Shown here piece by piece: positions 27,583 to 37,950 of a DNA stretch of 64,000 bases (position 1 is its first letter; each line of letters begins with the position of its first letter). This DNA comes from Caballeronia terrestris. Its GTDB lineage: Bacteria; Pseudomonadota; Gammaproteobacteria; Burkholderiales; Burkholderiaceae. Position numbers and translations under genes: made by a program. The notes under the pieces were generated by a model, which saw only the letters and a program-made list of their open reading frames with translations, was not told the origin of the DNA and ran no database searches. The stretch lies in contig NZ_FCOL02000013.1 in the NCBI RefSeq assembly GCF_001544515.1, forward strand, positions 62,001 to 126,000. Reading direction: 5' to 3'.

Positions 27583-27651
27583 GGGCACAAGGGAAAACCG
27601 GCGCGGCGCGCGGCCGCGGGAACAGAACGAACGGGGCAGCGGAACGAATCG

Positions 27652-28020
27652 TCAGACGGAAATCTGCATGATGTCGTTGTAGGCGCTGACGAGCTTGTTG
27701 CGCACCTGCAGCCCGAATTGCAGGCCGACGTTGGCCTTCTGCATGTCAACCATCACGTCGTTCAGCGAGACGTTCGGCGCGCCGACTTCGAACGCGTGCG
27801 CTTCGCCGAGCGCCTTGTTCTGGTTGTCGCTGATCTTGTCGATCGAGGATTTGAGCGCATCGGCGAAACTGCCCGCGCTTACGGCACCCGACGACGAGCC
27901 CGCCGAAGAGCCTTGCACATGGCCCGACGCGACGGCCGAACCGGCGCCGCCGGCGGCCTGCGAGGCCATCGATTGAATTGCGGAGAGCGCGGAACCCAGC
28001 GGGTTGATGGAAGAATTCAT
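27652..28020 (-). CDS. fliE: Flagellar hook-basal body protein FliE
   Basis: A 122-residue FliE, which joins the MS-ring to the rod. Typical C-terminal sequence: [72 protein letters not shown]. The N-terminus is a variable Ser/Gly/Ala stretch. Start chosen at ATG 28020, with GGAG 7 bases upstream; the frame stays open to 28071. It is divergent from fliF, a layout common in this family. Confidence 0.92.
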   Translation of the reverse strand: MNSSINPLGSALSAIQSMASQAAGGAGSAVASGHVQGSSAGSSSGAVSAGSFADALKSSIDKISDNQNKALGEAHAFEVGAPNVSLNDVMVDMQKANVGLQFGLQVRNKLVSAYNDIMQISV

Positions 28021-28300
28021 GTTTGCTCCGAATGAACAGGGAAACCGGTTCAGGCGTATCGGACCGCGCACAGGAGTTGGGCTTCCTGGCCGGGCGGTTC
28101 GTCGATGCGGTGTGACCGATTACGAAAAAGAATATCAGCGGGCCATTTCTCAAAGCCGTCAAAGAACGGGTAAAACCCGGCTCTATTCACCCAATCGACT
28201 CTCTTCCTTCTGCGGATAATTCATTCGTGAAAAGTCTTCCGTGGCGCCTGAAAGACGGCGGCGAACGGCGGACTCCCCAGATTCGGAGAGCTTCGACGCA

Positions 28301-30076
28301 ATGGAAACGCCCAACAATTCCCTGATTACGCCAGACGCCAGAATGGGCCTGGCCGGCGCACAGCCCGGCGCCGTCGGTGCCGTGTCCGGCGGCAGCCTCG
28401 GCGGCGGCGCGGACTTTGGCGGCTTCGCCCAGCGCGTGCCGATGCTGTCGCAGATCCGCTCGAACCCGCGCATGCCGCTGATCGTCGCGGTCGCGATTCT
28501 CGCGATGGTCATCGCCGGCCTCGTGATGTGGTCGCGTCAGCCCGATTACCGCGTGCTCTTCTCCAATCTGTCCGATCGCGACGGCGGTGCCATCGTGGCC
28601 GCGCTCCAGCAAGGGAATATCCCCTACAAGATCGCCGATTCGGGCGGCGCGATCCTGGTGCCCGCCGAGCAGGTCCACGAAACACGTCTGCGGCTCGCGA
28701 GCCAGGGGCTGCCGAAGAACGGCTCGGTCGGCTTCGAACTGATGGACAACCAGAAGTTCGGCATCAGCCAGTTCGCGGAACAAGTCAACTACCAGCGCGC
28801 GCTGGAAGGCGAACTCGAAAAGACGATCGGCTCGATTTCATCGGTGAAGACGGCGCGCGTGCATCTCGCGATTCCGAAGCCGACCGTGTTCGTGCGCGAA
28901 AAGGAACTGCCGACGGCGTCGGTCATGATCAATTTGTATCCGGGACGCGTGCTCGATGAAGGCCAGGTGGTGGCGATCACGCACATGGTGGCGGCCGGCG
29001 TACCGGACATGCCGGTAAAAAACGTCAACATCGTCGATCAGGATGGCAACCTGCTCACGCAGAGCAGCGCCGCGAGCGGTCTTGACGCCTCGCAGCTCAA
29101 ATACGTGCAGCAGATCGAGCACAACACCCAGAAGCGCATCGACGCGATCCTGTCGCCGCTCTTCGGCGCGGGCAATGCGCACTCGCAAGTCAGCGCCGAC
29201 GTCGATTTCTCGAAACTCGAGCAGACCGCAGAAAGCTACGGCCCGAACGCGAACCCACAAAGCACGGCGATCCGCAGCCAGCAGTCGAGCGAATCGAACG
29301 AAAGCTCGGGCGGCGGCGCCTCCGGCGTGCCGGGCGCGCTGTCTAACCAGCCGCCGCAGCCGGCCTCCGCGCCGATCACCACGCCGGCCGCCGACCCCAA
29401 CGGCGCGCCCGTCAAGACGACGCCGGTCAACCAGCGCAAGGACACCACGACGAATTTCGAAGTCGACCGCACCGTGCGCCATTTCGAGCAGGCGACGGGC
29501 GGCATCAAGCGCCTGTCGGTGGCGGTGGTAGTGAACTATCAGCGTCAGGTCGACGCGAAGGGCAACGTCACGATGACACCGCTCGCCGCCGACAAGCTCG
29601 CGCAGGTCCAGCAGCTCGTGAAGGACGCGATGGGCTACGACGAGAAGCGCGGCGACTCGGTGAACGTCGTCAACAGCACGTTCACGACCGACCAGAACGT
29701 CACGCCCGATGTGCCCTGGTGGCGCACGCCGGACATGATCGCGCGCGGCATCCAGCTCGCGAAGTACCTGGGCATCGGCGTGGTGGGACTGTTCCTCTAC
29801 TTCAGCATGGTGAAGCCGGCGATGCGCCGCGCGTTCCCGCCGCCAGAGCCGCCCGCTGCGCTCACGCCGCAGGACGAACTCTCGCTGCTCGACGGCCCGT
29901 CGCTGCCGGACGCGAAGAAGGAAGACGAAGACAAGGACGCCGAGGTGAGTCTCCTCGGCCACGAAAGCAGCAAGGCAAAATTCGACCGCAACCTCGACTA
30001 CGCGCGCATGGTCGCGCGCCAGGACCCGAGAATCGTTGCCACGGTCGTGAAAAACTGGGTGTCCGATGAACGCTGA
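28301..30076 (+). CDS. fliF: Flagellar MS-ring protein FliF
   Basis: Forms the MS-ring in the inner membrane, base of the rotor. The 591-residue protein has a first membrane helix (LIVAVAILAMVIAGLVMW, about residues 65-82), the ring-building motifs DYRVLFSNLSDRDGGAIVAALQQ, FGISQFAEQVNYQRALEGELEKTI and VHLAIPKPTVFVREKE. A Gly/Ser/Pro-rich periplasmic loop follows, then a second membrane helix near residue 492 and a C-terminal FliG-binding tail (YARMVARQDPRIVATVVKNWVSDE). Start ATG 28301 with GGAGAG upstream; a GTG at 28241 would add an unlikely 20-residue leader. It overlaps fliG by 11 bases. Confidence 0.95.
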   Translation: METPNNSLITPDARMGLAGAQPGAVGAVSGGSLGGGADFGGFAQRVPMLSQIRSNPRMPLIVAVAILAMVIAGLVMWSRQPDYRVLFSNLSDRDGGAIVAALQQGNIPYKIADSGGAILVPAEQVHETRLRLASQGLPKNGSVGFELMDNQKFGISQFAEQVNYQRALEGELEKTIGSISSVKTARVHLAIPKPTVFVREKELPTASVMINLYPGRVLDEGQVVAITHMVAAGVPDMPVKNVNIVDQDGNLLTQSSAASGLDASQLKYVQQIEHNTQKRIDAILSPLFGAGNAHSQVSADVDFSKLEQTAESYGPNANPQSTAIRSQQSSESNESSGGGASGVPGALSNQPPQPASAPITTPAADPNGAPVKTTPVNQRKDTTTNFEVDRTVRHFEQATGGIKRLSVAVVVNYQRQVDAKGNVTMTPLAADKLAQVQQLVKDAMGYDEKRGDSVNVVNSTFTTDQNVTPDVPWWRTPDMIARGIQLAKYLGIGVVGLFLYFSMVKPAMRRAFPPPEPPAALTPQDELSLLDGPSLPDAKKEDEDKDAEVSLLGHESSKAKFDRNLDYARMVARQDPRIVATVVKNWVSDER

Positions 30077-31061
30077 AGGCCTGACCAAATCCGCTCTCCT
30101 CCTGATGTCGATCGGCGAGGAAGAAGCCGCCGAAGTCTTCAAGTACCTCGCCCCGCGCGAAGTCCAGAAGATCGGCGCGACGATGGCGGCGCTCAAGAAC
30201 GTGACGCGCGAGCAACTCGACAACGTGATGACCGAGTTCGTGCACCAGGCCGAGCAGCACACGGCGCTCTCGCTCGATTCCAGCGAGTACATCCGCTCCG
30301 TGCTGACGAAGGCGCTCGGCGAGAACAAGGCCGGCGCGCTGATCGACCGCATTCTGCAAGGCAGCGATACGAGCGGTATCGAAGGACTGAAGTGGATGGA
30401 TTCGGGCGCCGTCGCGGAACTGATCAAGAACGAGCACCCGCAGATCATCGCGACGATCCTCGTCCACCTCGACCGCGATCAGGCGTCGGAAATCGTCGCG
30501 CTCCTGACCGAGCGGCTGCGCAACGACGTGCTCCTGCGCATCGCGACGCTAGACGGCATCCAGCCGGCGGCGCTGCGCGAACTCGACGACGTGCTGACCA
30601 CGCTCCTCTCAGGCAGCGACAACCTGAAGCGCGCGCCGATGGGCGGCATCCGCACGGCGGCGGAAATCCTCAACTTCATGTCGAGCAACCACGAAGAATC
30701 GGTGCTGTCGAACGTGAAGGATTACGACGCCGAACTCGCGCAGAAGATCATCGACCAGATGTTCGTGTTCGAAAACCTGCTCGACCTCGAAGACCGCGCG
30801 ATCCAGTTGCTGCTGAAGGAAGTGGAATCGGAGACGCTGATCGTGTCGCTGAAGGGCGCGCAGCCGGGCCTGCGCCAGAAATTCCTGTCCAACATGTCGC
30901 AGCGCGCCGCCGAACTGCTTTCGGAAGACCTCGATTCGCGCGGTCCGGTGCGGGTATCGGAAGTCGAACAGCAGCAGCGCAAGATCCTCCAGATCGTGCG
31001 CAATCTCGCCGAAAACGGGCAGATCCAGTTAGGCGGCAAGGCCGAGGACGCATATGTCTGA
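30066..31061 (+). CDS. fliG: Flagellar motor switch protein FliG
   Basis: Rotor/switch protein that contacts the stator. The 331 residues hold the N-terminal MS-ring-binding domain (LLLMSIGEEEAAEVFKYLAPREVQ), a middle domain with EHPQIIATILVHLD, and a C-terminal domain with the charged torque helix (QKIIDQMFVFENLLDLEDRAIQLLLKEVE and the LSEDLDSRGPVRVSEVE turn). The start overlaps fliF and the end overlaps the fliH start by 8 bases, indicating coupled translation. Confidence 0.96.
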   Translation: MNAEGLTKSALLLMSIGEEEAAEVFKYLAPREVQKIGATMAALKNVTREQLDNVMTEFVHQAEQHTALSLDSSEYIRSVLTKALGENKAGALIDRILQGSDTSGIEGLKWMDSGAVAELIKNEHPQIIATILVHLDRDQASEIVALLTERLRNDVLLRIATLDGIQPAALRELDDVLTTLLSGSDNLKRAPMGGIRTAAEILNFMSSNHEESVLSNVKDYDAELAQKIIDQMFVFENLLDLEDRAIQLLLKEVESETLIVSLKGAQPGLRQKFLSNMSQRAAELLSEDLDSRGPVRVSEVEQQQRKILQIVRNLAENGQIQLGGKAEDAYV

Positions 31062-31725
31062 TACCGCGCGCGCGCAAAAACCGACGCTTTCGGCGTATCA
31101 GCGCTGGGAGATGGCGTCGTTCGACCCGGTGACGATCGATCACAGCGCCGCCGACCAGGCCGCGCTCGAAAAGCATCTGCGCCGCGTGAAGGACGAAGCG
31201 CACGCGCAAGGCCTGGCGCAGGGCCACGTCGCGGGCCAGGCGATGGGCTATCAGGCGGGCTACGATCAAGGCCTGGCGAAGGGTTTCGAGGACGGCCGCA
31301 AGCAGGCGCTGGCCGAAGCCGCGCGCCTCGCCGATCTCGCCGACGCGTTCAAGACCGCGCTGCAAGCGGCCGACGCGGCGGTCGCGGAATCGCTTACGGC
31401 GCTCGCGCTCGACATCGCGCAGCAGGTCGTGCAGCAGCACATCGCACTCGATCCCACGGCGCTGCTCAGCGTCGCGCGTGAGGTGATCGCCGCTGAACCG
31501 GCGCTGTTGGGCGCGCCGCATCTGACGGTGAATCCGGCCGACCTGCCGGTCGTCGAAGCGTATTTGCTCGAAGAATTGCAGGCCGCGGGCTGGAGCGTGC
31601 GCACCGATCCCGCGATCGAACGCGGCGGCTGCCGCGCGCAGGCCGCAACCGGCGAAATCGATGCGACCAACACGACGCGCTGGGAGCGCGTCGCGGCGGC
31701 GCTCGGGAGGACTCAACCGTGGTGA
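31054..31725 (+). CDS. fliH: Flagellar assembly protein FliH
   Basis: Regulator of the export ATPase FliI. The 223-residue protein has a Gly-repeat helix ([34 protein letters not shown], GxxxG-rich, about residues 50-85) typical of FliH, then an EF-type C-terminal domain. The ends overlap fliG by 8 and fliI by 7 bases. Confidence 0.93.
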   Translation: MSDTARAQKPTLSAYQRWEMASFDPVTIDHSAADQAALEKHLRRVKDEAHAQGLAQGHVAGQAMGYQAGYDQGLAKGFEDGRKQALAEAARLADLADAFKTALQAADAAVAESLTALALDIAQQVVQQHIALDPTALLSVAREVIAAEPALLGAPHLTVNPADLPVVEAYLLEELQAAGWSVRTDPAIERGGCRAQAATGEIDATNTTRWERVAAALGRTQPW

Positions 31726-33284
31726 ACTCGCATATCGCTTCGCATCCGCCTGCCGCCCGCCGCATCACGCAGGACGGCCTGAGCGAACTCGAACAGGAAA
31801 TCGCGCGGGCATCGTTCGGACCGCTTTTGAGCGAAACCGATCTCGTCGAGCCGGACATCGAGCAACGCGCGGCGCAGACCATCGTCCAGCTCGCGAATCT
31901 TGCCGGCAATGCGCATATCGACGGCTGGCGCGCCCAGCTCGACGCGCTCAAGGCGCGCAGCGCGATCGCGCGGCCGCTGCGTCCGTGCGGCCGCCTCACG
32001 CGCGCCGCCGGGCTCGTGCTGGAAGCGGTCGGGCTGAAGCTCGGCGTCGGCTCCGAATGCATGATCGAACTGCCCGCCGGCAGTTCGATTCCGATGGCCG
32101 AGGCCGAAGTGGTCGGCTTCGCGGGCGACAAACTGTTCCTGATGCCGACCACGGAAACGTCGGGTCTGTTGCCCGGCGCGCGCGTCTATCCGCTGGAAAG
32201 CGCGCCGATCAACGATCCGATGGCCGGTGCGAAGCGCCTGCCGGTCGGCTGGGAAATGCTCGGGCGAGTGGTCGATGCGTCCGGCCGTCCGCTCGACGGG
32301 CTCGGCCCGCTCGGCTCGAAAACCGACGCGCCGCTCAACTCGGCGACCATCAATCCGCTCAACCGCGAGCCAATCCACAAAGTGCTCGACGTCGGCGTGC
32401 GGGCGATCAATTCGCTGCTCACCGTCGGACGCGGCCAGCGCATGGGGCTTTTCGCGGGCTCCGGCGTCGGTAAATCGGTGCTGCTCGGCACGATGGCGCG
32501 CTATACGAGCGCGGAAGTGATCGTGATCGGCCTGATCGGCGAGCGCGGCCGCGAAGTGAAGGAATTCATCGAACAGATTCTGGGCAAAGACGGCCTCGCG
32601 CGCTCGGTCGTCGTGGCGGCTCCGGCGGACGTTTCGCCGATCCTGCGGATGCAGGGCGCGACCTACGCGACCTCGCTCGCCGAATATTTCCGCGATCAGG
32701 GCAAGCACGTCCTCCTGCTGATGGATTCGCTCACCCGCTACGCGATGGCGCAGCGCGAGATCGCGCTCGCGATCGGCGAGCCGCCCGCGACGAAGGGTTA
32801 TCCGCCGTCGGTATTCGCGAAGCTGCCGGCGCTCGTCGAACGCACGGGGAACGGGCCGGAGGGCGGCGGATCGATCACCGCGTTCTATACGGTATTGACC
32901 GAAGGCGACGATCAGCAGGACCCGATCGCCGACTCCGCGCGCGCGATTCTCGACGGCCACATCGTGCTGTCGCGGTCGCTCGCGGAAGCCGGCCACTATC
33001 CCGCGATCGACATCGAAGCGTCGATCAGCCGCGCGATGACCGCGCTGATCGACGACAAGCACCTCGACCGCGTGCGCATGTTCAAGCAAATGCTGTCGCG
33101 TTATCAACGCAACCGCGACCTGATCAACGTCGGCGCGTATTCGAGCGGCCGGGACCAACTGCTCGACCGCGCGATTGCACTTTACCCGCGTATGGAAGCC
33201 TTTTTGCAGCAGGGATTTCGCGAACAGGCGGAATTCGAACCAAGTCTCGCTCAACTCGACCAATTATTCGAACAAGGTAGCTGA
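31719..33284 (+). CDS. fliI: Flagellum-specific ATP synthase / export ATPase FliI
   Basis: Powers or assists export of flagellar subunits. The 521-residue AAA-type F1-beta-like ATPase carries Walker [15 protein letters not shown], the Walker B-adjacent [40 protein letters not shown], and the C-terminal GxxR region. The start is GTG 31719 with GGGAGG 8 bases upstream. An N-terminal extension of about 60 residues before the beta-barrel is longer than in E. coli (457 aa) but usual in this family. Confidence 0.94.
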   Translation: MVNSHIASHPPAARRITQDGLSELEQEIARASFGPLLSETDLVEPDIEQRAAQTIVQLANLAGNAHIDGWRAQLDALKARSAIARPLRPCGRLTRAAGLVLEAVGLKLGVGSECMIELPAGSSIPMAEAEVVGFAGDKLFLMPTTETSGLLPGARVYPLESAPINDPMAGAKRLPVGWEMLGRVVDASGRPLDGLGPLGSKTDAPLNSATINPLNREPIHKVLDVGVRAINSLLTVGRGQRMGLFAGSGVGKSVLLGTMARYTSAEVIVIGLIGERGREVKEFIEQILGKDGLARSVVVAAPADVSPILRMQGATYATSLAEYFRDQGKHVLLLMDSLTRYAMAQREIALAIGEPPATKGYPPSVFAKLPALVERTGNGPEGGGSITAFYTVLTEGDDQQDPIADSARAILDGHIVLSRSLAEAGHYPAIDIEASISRAMTALIDDKHLDRVRMFKQMLSRYQRNRDLINVGAYSSGRDQLLDRAIALYPRMEAFLQQGFREQAEFEPSLAQLDQLFEQGS

Positions 33285-33298
33285 GGAACCTGAAGCCC

Positions 33299-33748
33299 AT
33301 GTCAAAACATCTTCCGATCAAGACGCTGATCAACCTCGCGGACGAAGAACTCGAAGCCGCCACCAAGAAACTCGGCAAGCTCCAGCAGGAGCGAAACGAG
33401 GTCGAGGCGCAACTGGATTCGCTTATCGCCTATCGCGACGAGTATCACGCGCGTTTCACGGCATCGGCGCAACAGGGCACGAACGCGCAGACGCTGCGCA
33501 ACTTCCAGGCTTTCATCGATACGCTCGATTCCGCGATCGACCAGCAGCGCGAGCTTTTCCTGACGTTCGAGCAGCGGCTCGAGGCCGTCAAGAACGAATG
33601 GCGCCTGAAGAAGCAGAAGCTCGGCTCGTATGAAGTGCTCGCGGCGCGTGGCGAAGCCGTGCTCGCGAAAAAGACGGCGCGCGGCGAGCAGCGCGATTCC
33701 GACGAACATTCCGCAAAGATTCTGCGCATGCGGGCCGAAAAGGCCTGA
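33299..33748 (+). CDS. fliJ: Flagellar export protein FliJ
   Basis: A 149-residue coiled-coil protein (heptads in residues about 15-45 and 75-125) with the typical FliJ pattern LINLADEELEAATKKLGKLQQERNEVEAQLDSLIAYRDEY. FliJ fits inside the FliI hexamer and recycles chaperones. It lies 14 bases after fliI and before fliK, as expected. Confidence 0.92.
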   Translation: MSKHLPIKTLINLADEELEAATKKLGKLQQERNEVEAQLDSLIAYRDEYHARFTASAQQGTNAQTLRNFQAFIDTLDSAIDQQRELFLTFEQRLEAVKNEWRLKKQKLGSYEVLAARGEAVLAKKTARGEQRDSDEHSAKILRMRAEKA

Positions 33749-33798
33749 CGCGCGGGAAACGCATCACCATCAAATCATTCAGGATCAAGAGGTCAAGC

Positions 33799-35229
33799 AT
33801 GTCGTCCGTTTCGTTTGGCAACGCGCTCATCGGCGCGACGTCCCCGGTAGCGAAGGGGAAAGCGGTATCGTCGTCGCGCGATGAAGGGGCTTTCGCGTCG
33901 TTCGGCGTAACGCTGCAAACCATGGCCGACAAGGCGAACGCCGAAGCGCAGGCGAAGGTGGCGGCGTCAGCGGCTAAGCTCGCGGCGCCGCACACGAGCG
34001 TGCACGACGCGCCTCAGCCTTCCGCGCCGGATGCAGCGGATGCATCGGACGACACGGATGAAACGACCGCTGCCGCCGACAAGAGCGATCAGTCCGGCAA
34101 GAGCGACGCGCCGAAGCCGTCCGCCGATGCCGATGCGGACGCGGGCAGCACGAAGGACGCAGCGCAGCCGACGACGCAGGCCGATGCGAAAGCGGCCGCC
34201 GCCAAGGCCGCCGCGGATGCGGCGGCAGCGGCGCTTGCAAAAGCGCGTGCCGGGGCGGCGGACGGCACGGACGCGGCGCTGGCCGATCTGGCGAGCGCGG
34301 CGCAATCGCTGACCGGCGCGGATGCTACAACCGATGCGAGCGCCACCGGTGAGACGGACGCAAAACCCGACGCGCGCAAGGCGACGGACTCCGCGCAGGC
34401 AGCGCAGACGCCGCAGGACGTGCTTCAGGCAGCGCTCGCGGCGATGAACAGCAAAACTCCCGTGCAAGCGCCGACGGGCTCCGGCTCTGGCTCCGCAGAT
34501 GCCGGAACAGCGGCGAACACCGGCAACGCGGACGCAGGCAAGGCAAAGCGCACGATTGGCCTCGGCGATACGCTCGGCGACGGCAAGAACGCCAAATCCC
34601 AAGGCGCCGACGCCACCGCTCTCACGAACGCGCAGCCGATCCCCGTCTCGATGCAGCCCGACGACAGCACCACCGCCTACAAGCAAACCGCCGACGCCGC
34701 GCTGCACGCGAGCGCGCTGCAAGCGGCATCGGCAAATTCGGGGACTTCGGGCGCACAAGGCACGATGGCCGCAGCGACCAGCGCGGCGATCGCGCCGCAC
34801 GTCGGCAGCTCCGCCTGGGACGATGCCTTCAGCCAGAAGGTCGTGTTCCTGTCGAACGCGAATCAGCAGAGCGCGGAACTGACGCTCAATCCAAAGGATC
34901 TCGGGCCGCTGCAGGTGACGCTCCAGGTCAACGACAACCACGCGCACGCGCTTTTCGTGTCGCAGCACGCGCAGGTGCGCGAGGCGGTCGAGGCGGCGCT
35001 GCCGAAGCTGCGCGAGGCGATGGAGGCGAACGGGATCAGTCTCGGCAGCACGAGCGTGAATGACGGATTCGCGCGGCAGTCGGGGCAATCGGGGCAGCAA
35101 GGCGGCCGCGAGTCGGGACGAGGCGGACGGGATGGCGGCGGGATCGCCGGGGTCGACGACGCCGGCGGCGCAACGACCGTGAACGTGCCGACGCGGCGGA
35201 CCGTGGGACTCGTAGACACGTTCGCCTGA
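33799..35229 (+). CDS. fliK: Flagellar hook-length control protein FliK
   Basis: Molecular ruler that times the hook-to-filament switch. The 476-residue protein has a long Ala/Asp/Lys-rich disordered N-terminal half (strings of AADAAAAALAKAR type, about residues 60-250) and the C-terminal Flg_hook core SAELTLNPKDLGPLQVTLQVNDNHAHALFVSQHAQVREAVEAALPKLREAMEANGISLGSTSV. It ends with a Gly/Arg tail. The 3' end is followed by a strong terminator. Confidence 0.93.
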   Translation: MSSVSFGNALIGATSPVAKGKAVSSSRDEGAFASFGVTLQTMADKANAEAQAKVAASAAKLAAPHTSVHDAPQPSAPDAADASDDTDETTAAADKSDQSGKSDAPKPSADADADAGSTKDAAQPTTQADAKAAAAKAAADAAAAALAKARAGAADGTDAALADLASAAQSLTGADATTDASATGETDAKPDARKATDSAQAAQTPQDVLQAALAAMNSKTPVQAPTGSGSGSADAGTAANTGNADAGKAKRTIGLGDTLGDGKNAKSQGADATALTNAQPIPVSMQPDDSTTAYKQTADAALHASALQAASANSGTSGAQGTMAAATSAAIAPHVGSSAWDDAFSQKVVFLSNANQQSAELTLNPKDLGPLQVTLQVNDNHAHALFVSQHAQVREAVEAALPKLREAMEANGISLGSTSVNDGFARQSGQSGQQGGRESGRGGRDGGGIAGVDDAGGATTVNVPTRRTVGLVDTFA

Positions 35230-35254
35230 CCGACTTCGGCTTTGGGCATGCAAG

Positions 35255-35283
35255 GCCGCTCGCACCCCGCGAGCGGCTTTTTT
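35255..35283 (+). terminator. Rho-independent terminator after fliK
   Basis: Stem GCCGCTCGC (35255-35263) / GCGAGCGGC (35269-35277), loop ACCCC, then six T. It separates fliFGHIJK from fliLMNOPQR, so the latter must have its own promoter in 35,284-35,472. Confidence 0.92.
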
Positions 35284-35472
35284 GCGTTAACTGCGTGCAA
35301 CGTGCACTGATCAGTACGCATCCGCTGATTGCGCCCGCCTAGCCCGGTTTGGTCTGCGCGCGTCTCCTTAAAGCCACAAACGACGGATTAACCCCAAAAC
35401 CCCCTTCTGTTCGACCCATCGCCTGGCTCCTCTTTCGCGAACAATGCAGGCTACAGAAAGAGGTAAGCATCC

Positions 35473-35967
35473 ATGGCAACCACGACCGCAAACCAGCAAC
35501 CCATCGTCAACGCGAAGAGCGGCAAGCTCAAGCGCACGCTCGTCATCGCGATCGGCGCGATCGTGCTTCTCGGCGCGGGCGCCGGCGGCTCCTACTACGC
35601 GATCAACAAGTTCGGCTCGCACGGCCCCGCGAAACCCGCGCCGGTCCCGCCGCCCGTGTTCTTCCCGCTCGAGTCGATCACCGTCAACCTGCAATCCGAC
35701 GATGGCGCCATGCACTACCTGCGCACCGGCCTCACGCTGAAGCTGCGTGATGAGAAGTCCCAGCCGATGCTCACTGAACGCATGCCTGAAATCCGCAGCC
35801 GCGTGCTGATGCTGCTCTCGGCGAAGCGCCCCGACGACCTCGCGACGCTCGAAGGCAAGCGCACGCTCGCCGGCGATTTGCGCACGGCCATCGAAGTGAC
35901 GGCGAGCACGGCAGAAAAGCCGGTGCGCGTCGACGAAGTGCTGTTCACCGAATTCGTCGTTCAGTAA
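35473..35967 (+). CDS. fliL: Flagellar basal body-associated protein FliL
   Basis: A 164-residue protein with one membrane helix (TLVIAIGAIVLLGAGAGGSYYAI, about residues 21-43) and a periplasmic FliL domain (FFPLESITVNLQSDDGAMHYLRTGLTLKLRDE; ALEGKRTLAGDLRTAIEVT near the end). It surrounds and supports the stator. First gene of fliLMNOPQR. Confidence 0.92.
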   Translation: MATTTANQQPIVNAKSGKLKRTLVIAIGAIVLLGAGAGGSYYAINKFGSHGPAKPAPVPPPVFFPLESITVNLQSDDGAMHYLRTGLTLKLRDEKSQPMLTERMPEIRSRVLMLLSAKRPDDLATLEGKRTLAGDLRTAIEVTASTAEKPVRVDEVLFTEFVVQ

Positions 35968-35997
35968 GACCGACCGCTGACCACGAAAGGAACAGCA

Positions 35998-36996
35998 ATG
36001 GGCCACGAAGAATTCATGTCGCAGGAGGAGGTCGATGCCCTCCTCAAGGGCGTCACCGGCGAAGTCGACCAGGTCTCGGACGAAAACAAGCCGGCCGGCG
36101 TGCGCCCGTACAACATCGCGACGCAGGAACGCATCGTCCGCGGCCGGATGCCCGGCCTCGAAATCATCAACGACCGTTTCGCGCGTTTGATGCGCGTCGG
36201 CATCTTCAACTTCATGCGGCGCTCGGCGGAAATCTCCGTCGGTCCGGTGAAGGTGCAGAAGTACAGCGAATTCACCCGCAACCTGCCGATCCCGACCAAC
36301 CTGAACCTGGTCCACGTGAAGCCGCTGCGCGGCACGTCGCTCTTCGTCTTCGATCCGAACCTCGTGTTCTTCGTCGTCGACAACCTGTTCGGCGGCGACG
36401 GGCGGTTTCATACGCGAGTCGAAGGCCGCGAATTCACGCAGACCGAGCAGCGCATCATCAGCAAGCTGCTGAACCTCGTGTTCGAGCACTACACGGCGTC
36501 GTGGAAAAGCGTGCGGCCGTTGCAGTTCGAACACGTGCGCTCGGAGATGCACACGCAGTTCGCCAACGTCGCGACGCCCAACGAAATCGTGATCGTCACG
36601 CAGTTTTCGATCGAGTTCGGCACGACGGGCGGCACGCTCCACATCTGCATGCCGTACTCGATGATCGAGCCGATCCGCGACGTGCTCTCCTCGCCGATCC
36701 AGGGCGAAGCGCTCGAAATCGACCGTCGCTGGGTGCGCGTGCTGTCGCAGCAGGTGCAGACGGCGGAAGTCGAGCTGACCGTGGATCTCGCGGAGGTGCG
36801 CTCCTCGTTCGACCAGATTCTCAACATGCGCGTGGGCGACGTGCTGCCGATCAACGTGCCCGAGCAGGTCGTGGCGAAGGTGGATGGCGTGCCGGTGATG
36901 GAATGCGGCTACGGAATTTTTAATGGTCAATATGCGTTGCGCGTGCAGAAGATGATCAGCGCAACGGACACGATGAAGGAAGGTGGATATGAGTGA
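35998..36996 (+). CDS. fliM: Flagellar motor switch protein FliM
   Basis: C-ring protein that binds CheY-P. The 332-residue protein has the N-terminal CheY-binding motif (EEFMSQEEVDALLKGVTGE), a middle CheC-like domain with ITRL-type and FGGDG (DNLFGGDGRFHT) motifs, and a C-terminal SpoA domain (LPINVPEQVVAKVDGVPVMECGYG). It overlaps fliN by 8 bases. Confidence 0.96.
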   Translation: MGHEEFMSQEEVDALLKGVTGEVDQVSDENKPAGVRPYNIATQERIVRGRMPGLEIINDRFARLMRVGIFNFMRRSAEISVGPVKVQKYSEFTRNLPIPTNLNLVHVKPLRGTSLFVFDPNLVFFVVDNLFGGDGRFHTRVEGREFTQTEQRIISKLLNLVFEHYTASWKSVRPLQFEHVRSEMHTQFANVATPNEIVIVTQFSIEFGTTGGTLHICMPYSMIEPIRDVLSSPIQGEALEIDRRWVRVLSQQVQTAEVELTVDLAEVRSSFDQILNMRVGDVLPINVPEQVVAKVDGVPVMECGYGIFNGQYALRVQKMISATDTMKEGGYE

Positions 36997-37438
36997 CTTG
37001 ATGCAAGAAGGCACGTTGCCCGGCTCGATGGGCATCGGCGACCCGCTGAAGAACGAAGAGCTTGCAATGGACGACTGGGCGAGCGCCCTCGCCGAGCAGA
37101 ACGGCAACGACACCCCGGCGGCCACCACCGCCGGCGTGTTCCAGCCGCTCTCGAAGGCCGCCGCGCCCTCGACGCGCAACGACATCGACATGATCCTCGA
37201 CATCCCCGTGCAGATGACGGTGGAGCTCGGGCGCACGAAGATCGCGATCCGCAACCTGCTGCAACTGGCGCAAGGCTCGGTCGTGGAACTCGACGGCCTC
37301 GCCGGCGAACCGATGGACGTGCTCGTGAACGGTTGCCTCATCGCACAGGGCGAAGTGGTCGTGGTAAACGACAAGTTCGGCATTCGCCTGACCGACATCA
37401 TCACGCCGTCGGAACGCATCCGGAAGCTGAATCGATGA
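36989..37438 (+). CDS. fliN: Flagellar motor switch protein FliN
   Basis: C-ring protein, 149 residues. A variable N-terminus is followed by a SpoA domain (MILDIPVQMTVELGRTKIAIRNLLQLAQGSVVELDGLAGEPMDVLVNGCLIAQGEVVVVNDKFGIRLTDIITPSERIRKL). Start ATG 36989 has AAGGAAGG upstream; a GTG at 36983 would add two residues. The end overlaps fliO by 4 bases. Confidence 0.94.
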   Translation: MSDLMQEGTLPGSMGIGDPLKNEELAMDDWASALAEQNGNDTPAATTAGVFQPLSKAAAPSTRNDIDMILDIPVQMTVELGRTKIAIRNLLQLAQGSVVELDGLAGEPMDVLVNGCLIAQGEVVVVNDKFGIRLTDIITPSERIRKLNR

Positions 37439-37950
37439 AACGCTTGATCGTCGCGCTCGCCGCTGGCGTGCCGCTCCTCGCACACGCCGCCGACATGAAC
37501 GCCGTCAACCACGCCGCGCAGATTGCTTCGAGCGTCGGCGCGGGGTCGGCGGCGCCGTCGCTCGGGTTCGGCGCGGTGCTGCAGACGCTCTTCGGTCTCG
37601 TCATCGTGATCGGCTTCGTGTTCGGCTGCGCGTGGCTCGCCCGCAAGCTGGGCTACCAGGGTGGCAAGCGCACGGGGCTCGTGAAGGTGGTCGGCGGCGC
37701 GTCGCTCGGGAACAAGGAGCGTGTCGCGGTCGTCGAGATCGGCGATACGTGGCTCGTCGTCGGCGCGGGTCCGGGCAACGTGCGGCTTCTGCACACGATG
37801 CCCGCCGGATCGGCCGAGGCAGGCGGGATTGGCGCTGAAACGCCGGCGCCCGCGCAAACGTTGCAAGGCACCTTCGGTCAACGGTTTCGCGATGCACTCG
37901 CGGGCGAAGCCAACAAGCGTCTGCAGAAATTCGCGGGCGGGAGCAAGTAA
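37435..37950 (+). CDS. fliO: Flagellar biosynthetic protein FliO
   Basis: A 171-residue protein with a cleavable-type leader (MKRLIVALAAGVPLLAHA), one membrane helix (AVLQTLFGLVIVIGFVFGCAWLAR, about residues 41-64) and a FliO cytoplasmic beta domain (TGLVKVVGGASLGNKERVAVVEIGDTWLVVGAGPGNVRLLHTMP). It helps assemble the FliP pentamer. Start ATG 37435 overlaps the fliN stop; a longer frame upstream is a shadow. Confidence 0.88.
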   Translation: MKRLIVALAAGVPLLAHAADMNAVNHAAQIASSVGAGSAAPSLGFGAVLQTLFGLVIVIGFVFGCAWLARKLGYQGGKRTGLVKVVGGASLGNKERVAVVEIGDTWLVVGAGPGNVRLLHTMPAGSAEAGGIGAETPAPAQTLQGTFGQRFRDALAGEANKRLQKFAGGSK